Source: Cryptococcus deneoformans JEC21
Lineage: Eukaryota > Basidiomycota > Tremellomycetes > Tremellales > Cryptococcaceae
Length of the DNA stretch: 64,000 nt
Direction: 5' to 3'
Assembly: GCF_000091045.1 (NCBI RefSeq)
Contig: NC_006683.1
Span: forward strand, 400,561-464,560
Under the pieces are notes generated by a model. The model was not told the DNA's origin and did no database searches. It saw only the letters and a program-made list of their open reading frames with translations. Made by a program: the position numbers and the translations under genes. Positions 35,242-51,400 of the stretch are shown one piece after another (within the stretch, counting starts at the first letter, position 1; each line of letters begins with the position of its first letter).

Positions 35242-35496
35242 AATTTTTGCGATAATTCGAGATGGCTGAGAAGTGGATGTCGACGGAGTAATCGGGTCTC
35301 ATCTGATAGGAGATGGGCGAAACATTCCCTCGGGCGACTCCGAAAACTTCCGTGCCTATAGTCCGTCCCATCTTTTCACGCCTATATTGGTATTCGCGCC
35401 TTCATTGAATAGTCTTTCTCTCGCATCTTCATACTGCATCGAAGACATTCAAATCGGACCTGACGAGCAAGTTTCTATAATCCGACACAACCCAGG

Positions 35497-35893
35497 ATGA
35501 GCTCCCCAGAACCCCAAGGTGAACCCCAACCCGTCTCCGGATCCCCTTCGGAATTCCTTCGAAACATTGTTGGCAAGCGCGTTAAGGTTAGAATAGGAAG
35601 CGGGGTGGATTACACCGGTGAGCTTGTGCTGTTTGACGTTTCTTCCGTGAAGTAATGCTGACATGTGATCGATTAGGTCTTTTAACATGTTTAGATGGTT
35701 ACATGAACGTCGCCCTTGAGCAAGCGGAGGAGTGGGCGGGAGAGGTGAAGACTGCCGCTTACGGTGATTGTTTCTTGCGAGGTAACAACGGTAAGTATTG
35801 TTCGATGGGAGATACCTCTCGTCGATGACATGATATGCGACTTATACTTACGATTGTTTAGTCCTCTACATCTCAGCACTGGAAGATTTATAG
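35497..35893 (+). CDS. LSM6: U6 snRNA-associated Sm-like protein LSm6
   Basis: Member of the Lsm2-8 ring that binds the U6 3' end in the nucleus and of the Lsm1-7 ring that promotes mRNA decapping. Exons are 35497-35617, 35677-35790 and 35862-35893, giving 88 residues. Sm1 is visible as FLRNIVGKRVKVRIGSGVDYTGLLTC followed by DGYMNVALEQAEEW, and Sm2 as FLRGNNVLYISAL. GGG-type variations and the DGYMNVAL core match Lsm6/SmF. The eight-residue longer N-terminus is Pro/Glu/Ser rich. It is head to head with the Zn2Cys6 regulator, 255 bases apart. Confidence 0.95.
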
Positions 35894-36798
35894 ATGAATG
35901 AGAACTTTGCAGATAAGTTAGGCATGTATGTGTAATTACTATGATCAAAAGCGAATCGTTGGCACTTCCAGGAAGCCGTTTTTAGAACACACTTACTTAC
36001 CAGAGAGGCTTGTTATATGTTAGATACTCACTAAAGGGAAGTCGCAGAATACTGCTTAGCATTGAATCGCTCGTAAAAGAGGCCATTATGGATCCCACGA
36101 ACCAAATCAGGATAACGTTGTTAAAATCGACAGTTAAACGAACATGATCTACCCAAATAGCAGTAGGTCAACTACTTTTGGGCAGTTCTATGAGTTAACA
36201 ACTGACATATCTGACAAGTGACGAGATAACTAACGGGCGATTAAGAACAATCAAACTGGTCATAAGTTGAAGCCAAAACAATTGTAAAAGAATATACTCT
36301 CTCCATCAAGCAAGGAATACCACATGACAACAAGAAGTATTACTTAAAACGCAGTCACGTATGGACACCTTATGCACTTGCTTGTTATTCTTTCGATGGA
36401 GATGCATTCTCCTTGCCCGCGTACTGCTCTCGTATCTTTTGTAGATGACAGCTATGTATCGCCTTGATCACAAAAAAAAAAAATACTGAAAAGCTGTCCG
36501 TGAAACAAGTCGGTCACAGAGAAGGAGAGTATAAAAAATGAAGCTCGGGAGGAAAAATTAATATGGTATGATGATGCTACAGGCTTCCAAAACTTCAGCT
36601 ATGATAGACGGCCGAAATATAAGGAAGAATGATTCCGATCAATCTATGTACAATGAGATCGAAATGCGGGGGTAACATGCGCCCAGCTGATGGACAGCAG
36701 AGGCGAGAAGTCGTAATGGCACATGCAGGAAATATTCGAGGCGCATTATAGGGAGTTGTGATTATATATTGTCGCGGAGAAACTTTGGGTACAGTACG
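35894..36798. other. Convergent intergenic region after LSM6
   Basis: 905 bases between the 3' ends of LSM6 and the Hsp20-fold gene. I find no open frame above background, no cloverleaf and no repeat beyond an A run at about 36473. Part must be 3' UTR; the rest is unexplained. Confidence 0.5.
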
Positions 36799-38757
36799 CT
36801 AAACTCGACTGCGTGCTGCAGTAGCGCGTTCAAGAGGATTGATGTTGGTAGCAGTGATACTTGGACCGCTACAAGGATTTGGACGCTTGGTTGCGGCATT
36901 TGACAGTCGCAAATTACGGGCTATCTGCCACTCAGGAAGTTGTCTGGCGACTGTTAATGGAATCAGTGACTAACTTCTAATGGACGACAAGATCTAGGAA
37001 CTTACCCGTCACACGTAACTCCTTGCCCGTGAATTTGGCGTTGACAGATTTCAGATTGGCATCTTCACCCAATTTGATGTCCCACTGAGCGTGATCTGTA
37101 CAACCCCAAAATAAGCATTTTGACTCGATTGCAGCTGTGGTTAACAACATACCGCCTTCATCCCATTGATCTGCCACAATATGAACTGTTCGATGTCCTC
37201 GAGTGGCAATGGTGATGTTGTCGATCCTGTGAGACGTAGTCAGCAATCGTTGCTGGCATAAGTGTATACCAACTTACGAAAAGCCTGGGAGCCAAACCAT
37301 TATATCATACACACTTGGCGTACTCTTAATGGCAATCCTCCCTTCCGAGCCCTTGATCATCTCAATCCACTCATCCTCGGCACCTTCAAGCAGCTCCGGA
37401 TCAAAATCATCCACGTTGATATCTGGGCGACTTTGACCAGAACCGAAGGAAAGTGCTCTACCAGAGTACGAGTTGGTAACAGCAGGTGGCTGAGCCCATC
37501 TCGGCGCTTGGGGTGGCGTAGAAATATTCCGACCAGAGCTTCTGCCGGAGGATGACGAGGCCGTGCTTGCAGCAGACGAGGCAGGGGGTGCAAGACCGGA
37601 GGACGAGGAGTTTCGCCTCCCGCTAGAGTAAAATGAAAGAGGGTAGCCCACGGGAGGTGAGATAGGTGCAGATATCTGACATCCAGAAGAGGGAGAATGA
37701 GCTCGAGTCCATTTGTCCTGGCTAGATGTAGAGGCCTGAGAACCTCTCGAAAAGCGCCTAGCTTCTGCATATGCGACTGCTGTAGATGGGGCCTGAGTTG
37801 CTGGTGGTCCGATCACGGGCGAACTAATATCAGATTGGGGTGGTTGAGATAGAGGTGGAATCTGGCTCAGAGAAGTAAAGCTTGGAAAAGAAGGGTCATG
37901 ACGGGGGGCAGTTGGAGGAGTATCGAGACTGCGTAGTTGAGGAGCCATGAGTCAGCGATACCATACACAAACAATACATCAATTGATCGTCAAGCACAAA
38001 GGTTTGGTTTAGTCAAATATGCAGTGACTCATACGAAGACTCTTGCACCATGCACCACCATCCGCTGACTAAAGAAGCGATAGGTTGGAATCTCGTAGAT
38101 CAAAGACGGACGCCAAAAATATTCCAAAGTGGAGCAGTGGCCTGATGGGAAGCCATCATTGACACTTGACATTCTTCAACAACGACCGTCAAAGCGGCAC
38201 ATATCACTCCATGGGCATGTAGTCACCCGGATGGCTACAAGTGCAATACGAAGGAAGAATCGAGTTGAAATGCAAAGAACATGACGATCAATTACTCACC
38301 TGGCATGCTTTTTCCTCCAACTATTCCCTCGTTTGAGTGATGAAGAGCGAGATACAGTTGGTGGCTGCTCGTTAAAACTGGGTCCGATACCAGTCATTGT
38401 TGATGGTTCCTCATAGACGTCGGTAATGTCGGACGCTGTAGACAAGGGCCACACCGGAGCACTGATCTCTGCTCGAGGAGTGCTTTCCCCCTTTGAATGC
38501 GCTGTGCTTGTCGTAGACCCAGAAGGAGAAGTGTTTGGGCTGTGGGAGTGGAAGACGGGTGGGAGTTGGTGGTCGTGTGGCTGGAGTTCAGGCGTCGTAA
38601 GATTCGGACCTGAAGAGGACGAAGACCGAGATGAGGAGGTTAAAAGTGTTTCGCTTGAAGAGCTGGGTGAACCATGCGGTGGCAGCTGGGAGCTAGCAGA
38701 CATAGCTACCGACGAGGGAACATTGTAACTGCTGGATCCGTCCGGAGGCTCGCCCAT
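36799..38757 (-). CDS. Hsp20/alpha-crystallin-fold protein with long disordered N-terminus
   Basis: Exons are 38757-38300, 37928-37278, 37226-37153, 37095-37006 and 36950-36799, giving 474 residues. About 330 N-terminal residues are Ser/Pro rich and low complexity, with a basic patch KRGNSWRKKHAR. The fold then begins near residue 345: IKSTPSVYDIMVWLPGFS, IDNITIATRGHRTVHIVADQWDEG, HAQWDIKLGEDANLKSVNAKF and GKELRVTV, a beta pattern like an alpha-crystallin (HSP20) domain. The family's terminal IxI motif is not evident. Canonical fungal small heat-shock proteins are about 150-220 residues, so this is an unusual architecture. Function unknown. The start is the first in-frame ATG giving MGEPPDGSSS; an earlier start is possible. 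Confidence 0.72.
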
Positions 38758-40297
38758 GATGGATGCGTTGGCTGATAAAAGGCTGACAGCTTTGACGGTG
38801 GTTTGTTGATCGAGTGGAGCCAAGCTCCTGTGCAGTTCGTGATATATATGGGCTGGAGTTGTATGTTTATGGATGAAAGAGACGATAGCGGGTGGCAGGT
38901 GTGTGTTACAGTAGGAAGGAAGGAAGGAGAAGGACGAAAGATTGATCGTCTGCAAACACAGGGCCCACCAACGACTGCCAGCCCACAGAATTCTTACTCC
39001 TTCTTGCTCCTTCCTTGCCGCCACCGCCGGAAATGTTCAACCACTCACTGCTGTGGCTTCCTTCCTTAAAGTTACCCCCATTTAACTCGCATGAAACATG
39101 TAATTTTATTGGCCGACTGACATCATTTTGCCCTTAAATCAGGGCTGCAAGTACGCTTACAACGCATCCCCCATTCCAGGTTTTTTTTCCGCTTTCGCCA
39201 TCTGCAGCAACCATACACAATTTTAAGCGACGAGTCCGAAGTCCGAAATGCTTATTATGCACCAGGGTTGAAAAGCAATTGGAAGGTTGGATGGAACAAC
39301 TGTTTATGTTCTGACTCATCCAATATCCATTACTCGACCCTCCCATAATACCGCTCTCATTAGTCAGTCAAGTGTGACAAAATGACCATTCGACTTTGAG
39401 TTGCAGGCGAACTAACTTCGTATGGCATTATCCTCCTCCTTCTCTATCACTTGTTGTTTCATGGCAATTTATTATGTCCTCGCAGCAACTTTTTCTCAGC
39501 CAAGATAGCTGGCCACCATGTGAGACTGTCCTTAAAATTGGCTTTATAATTCGCAACAGACATTCTGTAGTAATCGATAAATATCGTCGTGTACACCAAG
39601 GTACCATAGCTACGTAATGTGATGCGGTCATGAAGGGACTGTCCATCGTCGGCAAGCCGGATGACTTATGAAGTTCCTCCTCCTGTTGCCAGCGTCGTCA
39701 GTCACCCATTAGTCAAATCATAATAATAGTTTGTTTCAAGCCCTCGTCGCAACAACGAAGGTCATCACGCAACAGCAGATGATCATACGCATTGTGTGCT
39801 GCGTGCTGTTATCAGACAAGGCCTCGTAAACTATCAAGCATCGTTGTCGACACTCTAGTATGAATTCTGTGAGCTGAGATAGGCGACACCTCCCTGTTAG
39901 TCATGTTACGTAGGGCTCAACGTAACACAACAAGCACGACAAGCGTTCTGCCCTACTATTAGTTTGAATCTTAAGGAATTATTATTAGTAGGGATCTACT
40001 AATACAGAAATGATGACGTGTAAGAGGTGTGCCTGGCTCTGTCAACATCCGCTTTCGTGTCGAGCAGAGCAAGGATTGGGTCGGTCGGTGACAAATGCTG
40101 ATCAGCAGCAGTTCATGGATTCATTTACCAGCCGCATTTGACTTTAGTAACAAGCTACTACCTATAATCTTGAAATAGTTGCCCAGCATCATCAATTCCG
40201 CTGCAAGAAGAAGAGTAGCACTGAAGTCTCGTTCATTCATCCTCAAAACGAAAGAGCGCCACAATCCGACCCCACCTCAAGTTAAAAGACTATATCG
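38758..40297. other. Long divergent intergenic region, Hsp20-fold gene to OTU1
   Basis: 1540 bases with no supportable gene. It contains a 7-base perfect inverted repeat TGTTACG...CGTAACA at about 39904-39927, and CCCTACTA...TAGTAGGG at about 39951-39993. An AAGGAAGG run lies at about 38913-38922. It should include two promoters, but its size is well above the local norm. Confidence 0.45.
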
Positions 40298-41750
40298 ATG
40301 ACCGTTAAGATGAGTGGAGTTCCAGAGAATCAAACTGTATATACTAACTATAGATTCTATACATACGGTTAAGAGCTCCTCAAGGGGTCTCAACCCTTGA
40401 TTTAGACCCAGAAACTACCACAGTAGAGGATCTCAAAGTGCTGATCTTCTCTAGCACTGAGATACCTCCGGATGAGCAGGATAGTAAGCAGTGACTTCCG
40501 AAATTGCAACTTTTATCCTTATTATTACCCTGTAGTTAAGTATGGTTATCCACCCAAGCCACTTCCATCAACGGCGGGGCCGTTGTCTTCCATCCCCATT
40601 GGCAAGGGAGAGCAGCTTATTGTCAGCTCTATACCATCGGGTGGCCCTTCAAAGAAGGTACCAGTTGTTGCCCAACCTTCAACAACTACTAGCTCAGCTC
40701 CTGCTGCTTCAAGGCCTACCAATGCGTCACCAGTTCTTGCTGCCCCCTTAGTGTCGAATGCTTCTCAAGGCGAAGGTGTAGAAAGCGGCGAGAGCGTTGC
40801 CGTACCGGGCAGAGACGCTGGATACCTGCAGCTGAGGGTTGTACCGGATGACAACTCTTGTCTTTTCAGTGCTATTGGTATTGTATTTGAGGGCGGTATC
40901 GAGGCAGCTCAGAGGCTGCGTATGGTGGTGGCCAACGCCATTAAGGATGACCCTTTTACATACTCCGAGGTTATGCTTGGGTAAGTGATCGGGATCGTAT
41001 AAGTCAGGATAACTTTGAGCTAATGTGGATGTAAGCCAACCGATCGATCAGTATGTGAAGCGGATCCAAAAGCCGCAGACATGGGGAGGAGCTATCGGTA
41101 TGTTTCTATACATTTCCTGTACAGATCTCATGCATGGCATTGTTGACGTTGTTCAGAACTCTCAATATTTGCCAAACAGTAAATCAAAAAAACCATTACA
41201 TATCAGACTTTGCTTACCAAAAACCACAGCTACAAGACTGAAATTGCCTCGTTTGACGTAGCAACAGGGCGTTGCGATAGATTCGGCCAAGATGAATATG
41301 ACACACGGTACGTTCGTGTAACTTGGGGTCCGTTCTGGTGGCTCATGGCGATCTGCTCATTTAGTTGCATTCTCGTCTACTCTGGTATTCGTGAGTCCTA
41401 ATTGACCTTAGTCGCCTTGCCATCTCTGATTTTTTAACCCTCCACAGACTACGACGCCATCAGTCTATCACCTCTCCCTGTTTCCCCAGCTTCTTTCCAC
41501 ACCACAATATTCCCTGTAACTGATCAAATCATTCTTACTACTGCGGACAAGCTCGTCTCACAACTTCGAGCTAGGCATTATTATACCGACACTGCAAACT
41601 TTGATCTCAGGTGTGCGATATGCAAGAAGGGTCTGAGAGGAGAAAAAGGTGCGAGAGAACACGCCATGCAGACTGGTCGTGAGTTATCTCCTGTCAACTA
41701 TTCGTGACCTCAAGCTAATTCCGCCAGATGTCGAGTTTGGCGAGTACTAA
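40298..41750 (+). CDS. OTU1: OTU-family deubiquitinase Otu1/YOD1
   Basis: Cysteine deubiquitinase that works with the Cdc48/p97 ATPase in ER-associated degradation. Exons are 40298-40313, 40376-40483, 40536-40980, 41036-41097, 41157-41178, 41230-41307, 41365-41390, 41448-41678 and 41728-41750, giving 336 residues. An N-terminal UBX-like fold ends in IKYGYPPKPL. The OTU core has VVPDDNSCLFSAIG (Asp146/147, Cys150), TWGGAIELSIFAK and the histidine in YSGIHYD (His253). A C-terminal C2H2 finger has CAICKKG...REHAMQTGH. Exon 1 is the weakest part: the 16-base exon is the only combination I found that gives an ATG in frame; the domain evidence is independent of it. Confidence 0.9.
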
Positions 41751-41878
41751 GGTTCCATCAATTATCCTTCCGGCACAATATATGAGCGTTATTCTGTCTT
41801 TTATGTAGTGTTAAACTACCATAATATCCATCTAATGAAGTATATCAAATCCGTCTGTAAAGAAAAAATAATAAATTT

Positions 41879-45291
<3,413 letters not shown>

Positions 45292-45456
45292 TTAAGGTTC
45301 AGTCTTTACGTAATACGTCGCGTCAGTGCCCTCCTCCACCTGCGCGTCGAGATCCAAAGTCCAGTCATCCAACGGACAGACCTTCGACGTCTTCGATACT
45401 TGCTTCGATATTACCACGACAGCTCTTGTCACGAGCACCCATGCTCAGCATAGCTC

Positions 45457-48400
45457 ATGTCCCCTAACCACTCTTCGACGTCGAGCAGGAGGAGGGCTGC
45501 TGTTCCGGCAACCCAAGCGGATCCTAGTTTCCAAAATACCGAAGAAGTGCCATCCCTGACCCCCCGTCACCCGGCAAGATCTTCTTCTCGCAGATCTGCA
45601 CGCCGAGGGCTTAGTCCTTCCCAGAAGATTCCGTCCTCATCACCATCTCGGAGACGACGGACCCGATCTGGAAGGAGGAGAGGAAGGGATGATGAAGAAG
45701 TGAGCGATGTTGTGCCACCGAGTGACGACGATGAGTACGAGGAATGGAGAGACAGGAGGGCGGCCGATCCGGTGATGACCAGCCATGGATTATCCCGCCC
45801 GATCGACTACTCAAGTTCCCATTTAGCGATGGACAAGGAGACGCGCGAGGCGGGCGCAACAGGCATTCGTCCTAAAAAGCCGGATAAGTCAATTGACAAT
45901 GTGAGAAAGAAATCTTCGCCTTTTGAATCGTTCATTACTGATCCAGCTCAGCGTCCCCCAATTGGACTCTCCATAAATGCTAATTTCGACATGCATTATG
46001 CCAACCTCTTTTCGCCGGCACCTTCATCAACCGTCGATCCGACAAGTTCGCCGGAATCCTCCTCCAGCGCAGCAACAACCCCTACTCGGCGTCTCACTTT
46101 CTCGGAAGAGGACCCAGATTTCCCTTTATACGATGGGGACCAGGAATTGCATTCTTCATCCATCGCCGAAAGAGGGTCTCTACCTCCCTTAATAGAGCCG
46201 TGGGACGGAAAAGACGACGAACTAGACTTTTTGGCTTTTTCGCCGCCAAAGAATACAGACCTTAAAATACCCTCTCAGCCTGTAAACACCTCGTCGCCGA
46301 CACTAGATGATAATGATAGCCAGGAAATAAATAAATCGTCAAATGAAATTGGAAGTCACCAGGTTGGAAAAGGAATTCTGAAAGATGTCTTCAACCATGA
46401 TCTTCACCGACCTCTGCGGGAATCTTCTCCTCAGCGTCTTCAGCGACGATCCTTAACCCCTGAAACGTTACCTCTTCTGGATTCCGACGAAACTACAATA
46501 GAGGGGTCGGAACTGCATTATCGGTCGCCAACGCCTAAAAATTTACCGATCAGCAGAGACCCTCTCGAAGAGACAGGGATGGAGGCATCTCAGTTGCATT
46601 TGCGACCCCCAACTCCTGAGACAGTACCGCTTCACAGAAATGATGCCGATGAGACAATGATGGGGGAAATGGGATACCTCGTCCATTCGCCCACTCCTGA
46701 GACCTTACCGGTGGAAAGAGATGACTTCGATGAAACTGTGGCGTCAGTTTTGTCGAGGAGAATATCACCCCTTCCTTCACCGACGCAAGCGCGGAAACAA
46801 ACTCATAGTCCTGTGACTGGCGGTCTAATAGTCTCTCCCAGGGGTGACCTGCCTTTATCTGAGCCTTCTCAGAAGGCCTCGAATTCTCGCTCACCTGCAC
46901 AAACCATTGGTGCTAAACAAGACCAGTCAGTGACCCCTCGCCCTGCTACAAGTCCACATCCTACCCTGAGCAGCTTTACTAAGAATGTGCCCTTGAATGG
47001 TTTACCCGACCCAACGCTTGGTCTTAACCAACCACCCCACCAACAAGACATGTCAGGTTCTTTCCCACCCAAATTGTTTGCTTCTTCCCATAATCCTTCT
47101 CTTCAGCCGCAGTCACCTAAACCACAAGCTCTTGCATCGCCGCCTCAGATTTCTTGGTCCCCAGCATTCATCGATATGCCTTCTCCATCCCCACCACGGC
47201 AATCTTATACTCCTATGGCTGATGACCCCTCCCCTGCTCCAACTAGCACTCTTTCTTCGCTCCCTGTTTCGCTTTCTCGCAACGATGAATTCCAGCAGCA
47301 ATCAGAACAACCAACTCCTCGCCCAGCACCTCGTGATTCTTCTCCTGCAGCCGACTTGTCTGCCTTTTTCGCTGCACTTGAAGCTCCCGCCCCGCCTCGA
47401 GCGCCCACTCCTCTTCCAACTGCTCCCGCTGATCCAGCCCTCGAACATTTTCGCACCACTCGTACGTTTCGTACTCGTACTGTTGTACAACTACAGCCGT
47501 ACACGAAAGAACGTCAAATTTACGAAGCGCAATTGCGCAAGGGTGGTATCCAAGCCAAAAATAAAAGGCCAGCCCATAGGGCCAAGGACGTCAGCCAGGA
47601 AGATGATGATGCTGCAATCGTTAGTCAAAGCTCAGAGGCCAGTGTCTCAGAGTCATCCGAGGCGGAGGGTGCTCCAGCAAACGACGAGGGGGAAAGGATT
47701 GTGATTGGAGGCTCAGCGGATCGACCACCAAGGGCTCGAACGCCGTTACCGCTGGTTGATGCCGACTTCGATGAGTACATATTAGCTCACGGTATTGCGC
47801 CAGACCCGGAAGACATGGATGAGAAGACAAGGAAGCAACTTCAGAAGATTGCGAGAATGCGGGTCAGGAAAGAGAAGGAGGAAAAAAGGAAGGCCAGGAG
47901 AGAAGAAAGAGAACGGAAGAGATTTGAGAGGGTCGTCAGAGATATAGCAGAAGGAGACGAACGAGAGAAAAGAAGACAAGAGAAAGAGAAGGAAAGGGAA
48001 CTGCAGCAGGCGAGAGCTAGGGAAAGGGAGGAGCGGAGACAGCGAAAGGTAGGTTTCAAACATATCACTTGGTGCATAATAATGAATTACTGGCCAGGCG
48101 GCACTAGAAGCAGTGAGAGCAGAGAGGCGAGCCCAAATCAGGCAGCAGCAGCCAGAACCTGAAGGAAATGACTCACAGGCTGATCGTGAACTTGATGAGT
48201 TCTTGAATGGGTTACGAGGTGATGTTGAGCCTGAGGATGAGTCTGGAAGTGAACGGGCCAGAGAATCTGAAATTCAGAAAATAAGAGAAAGAAGGGCCCA
48301 AAGAGTAAGAGAGAGAGAAAGTCAAAGGGTCACAGAGGATGATGAATTTGGACGATTTTGGGAAAACCAAAATAAGAGTCCTGAGGTAGAGGAGAGCTTC

Positions 48401-51400
48401 GCAGATAGAGTGAGCTCCTGTCTCGGCATTCTAGATTGCTGTTAATGACGCGTGAATCAACAGAGACCAAGGCTCGCACGTAAGGGTCGCCCAAATCGCA
48501 AACGTACTCCAGGGGGTACCAGAACTTATGCCAGCACAAAAGATCGTCGTAGAAGCCACACTATCCCCTCCTCTGATTCTGAATCGATCGTGCCCCTTTC
48601 AACCCCGCCCCACGCGGACTTACCTACTCAACCTGCGCTTCCTGCATCTGAATCTCGCCAGCGTTCAGTGTCTTACCACTCAGCCCAATACCAGCATTTT
48701 CCTGAAGAAGGATTTGGACAACATGCCGAGTATGATGACTTTGGCTACGAGTCCCCTGGAGTGGTGTACTCTCCTCTACCAGAGCACTTTAGAGACTCTC
48801 TTGATGTTGACGATCTCATCGGTCCTGCGCGTACTCGGTCCTCTGTTCCGCCAACGTCTGGGGCTAATCCTCACCCATCTGGGGAAGATGTCTCAAACGA
48901 TGGTGCCGACTCAAGCAACTCCTCCTCAGATGAGGCTATGCGTCGTGATCCTCGACGCAGAATTGCAGAAAGAATGATGCCCGCAGCAATGCTTCGACGT
49001 CTTGAAGCGGAGGCTGCGCAAAAGGAAAAGGATAGAGCGGAGCGTAAGAGAAGAGAGCGACGCGAAAAGGAGGCAAGGACCAGCAGAGGTGTTACTTCTC
49101 CATTACGACCTGGGCAGGCTGTCGTACGACGAGGAGAGGGTCAGAATATGACAGCTGACATGGCCGGATTGTTCTCGGAATCGGACAGTGAAAACGATAT
49201 CCAGGTCGTTGAGAGGGCAGCAAGTGGTAAAGAAGATCACCCAATTATGGTTGATGACGAGAGCGACTCATCTGAAGCGGTCGAGGACAATGCCGGAGAG
49301 TCTCTAGCCAGGTTGCATCGTGGAGATTTTGAAGGCATAGTGGCTGGTCGACGACGTGAGCACGTTCGTGCAGGTAGACAGAAACAAGGCCGAAGAACCG
49401 GCCAACGTTCAAAGGCCACAAGAAGGCCCGTCTTGAGACTTGCCATGCGTAATGCTGCCGGAGGTAATAGATCTCATAGTGCAGGGAATGTAGCAACTAG
49501 GCAGACTCGTCTAAACTTCCCTGCTGCCGGTGATTCCTCACGACAGTCTTCCAACAAGAAGCGCAAGCGACGAGCTAATCCTCGAGCCAACGTTCAACGT
49601 CCGGCCATCCAGCTGGACGACGATGTCATTTTCGCCGCTGATGACTTCGACTTTGACACAGAAGATGAAGAACCTGCCCCCCCAGCTCATCCCTTTCGAC
49701 CAAGGCAGTTTGAGGGAGTCAAGTCGGCCAAGCCTGTCTCCACCTCTGTTGCGAATGCTCTGGATGCCGGTGTCGGTAAAGCGCGGTCGTGGGCCAATTT
49801 TGACCGATTTCCTATCGACTTTGATATCAGTCCCCTGCCATCTGGTCTGTACTGCAACCCGCATAGTATTCCGGGGAGCGGAAAACTCAACAAGCTGGTT
49901 ATGTCTCTGCGTTATCCCGAATCATATCGAGTGGCAATGCCTCCGATGGTCAGCGAATATGACATTGAATTAACTCAATACATGTCACCCCTCGCCATCC
50001 AAGAGGTGGTTGGAATCGTATTTTCTGCAAGTCACCAACGACTCCTGACCATTGCAAACACATCCAATCATAGCGGAGAGCTTTCACTCGCCCCCCTTGA
50101 GTTCTTCGGGACGTACATTGCTGCACACGAAGATGGACAGGAGCTGTTTGCGCTGCGGGCTGCGACTCAAAAAGCGGTTGAAGATTTAAGTACTCGACTT
50201 GACGCTGTTGAGACTAGTCAAATTACGAATCAAGTCGGGCGAGATGCGCTGCTTAAGCTTCGATGGGGGCTATTGGAGTTGGCTTGCCGTCTTCAAGCTA
50301 ATCCTCTCCAGGGCCAAGCGAACGCAACGCTAGTTCAACATTGTGTCTTTGCTTTGCTTAAGCAACTACTCTCAGTGGGCTTCGATAGAACTATTCGGCC
50401 CCTCAAGTCCATCATGCGTGGCGAATCAGAATCTCCGGAAATAACTGATATGTCCATTACCCTATGGATAGCCGTCCTTCACACTGCTTCAGCCTGGGAT
50501 GTCCATTCTCGGCAACCTGATGGGACAACATTCCTCTTCCAATTTGACCGCGCTATCAACGCAGTATTTCACCTTGATCAAACTGGCCCCATTGCAGCCG
50601 AACGTATATGGTACCTAGTTTTCGGCCTATGTGCGCTCTCGCAGTTCAATGATCTTGGTCAGATAAGTCAGACGTTCAGTGCTGTCCCTCGCTGGACGCT
50701 CGTTCGCAGAGCTGTGTCCATGATCAAAGTTGCTTTCAATGAAGAAGCGGAAAAGAGAGCTCAACCTGAGACCCTTCGAGGGAGGGATCGATATATCAAA
50801 ACTATGATGGCAAGATGTGTCAGACTGTCATCTGTGTGGAAATGGTTTTTCGATAGGCAAAGCTTTTCCGTTGCTACACGGAACCTGGGTGTTATCTTTA
50901 AAGACCGACAATATCGTAACCTTCCCTCCGAAGCCCCTGTCGATTATCCCCACTTCATCACACAATTCAACATGTCTCTAACGGCCGCGGAAGACACTAA
51001 GAGGGAGACTGCTTTTGAACTGTATCTTCGCCTGGTCTGTGTGGCTGCATCCGACATTATATCTTCCGCTGAATCTTTGGATGAGGCCCATCAAGCTGAG
51101 AAGGACGTTCAACGGCTGATCATGTCTATCATCCCTGTTAGTGCGGTCAAGTTCAATCGCATACTCCCGCCTTCGGCGCGTGAACTAGCCCAGCTTATCA
51201 ACCGATACTCGATCATGATTGCGGCTTGTTATTTTTCACCCTCCTTACTCACTTATCTCATTGCAAACTCAAAGAAATGGTCTGTGTTCCAGTTAGCCGA
51301 TTTTGACTCCCGCCAAATCTGCATTCGCGGATTGATGTATCTAGCAGTTGCTTGCAGACATCATGATCAATCCCTTGAACCGGTTGTTGGAAGGCTGGGG

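Noticed and set aside
46997..47704. Second open frame of about 235 codons inside MMS22 exon 1
   Set aside because: Ser/Leu/His-rich frame-shifted reading of a low-complexity Pro/Ser coding region.
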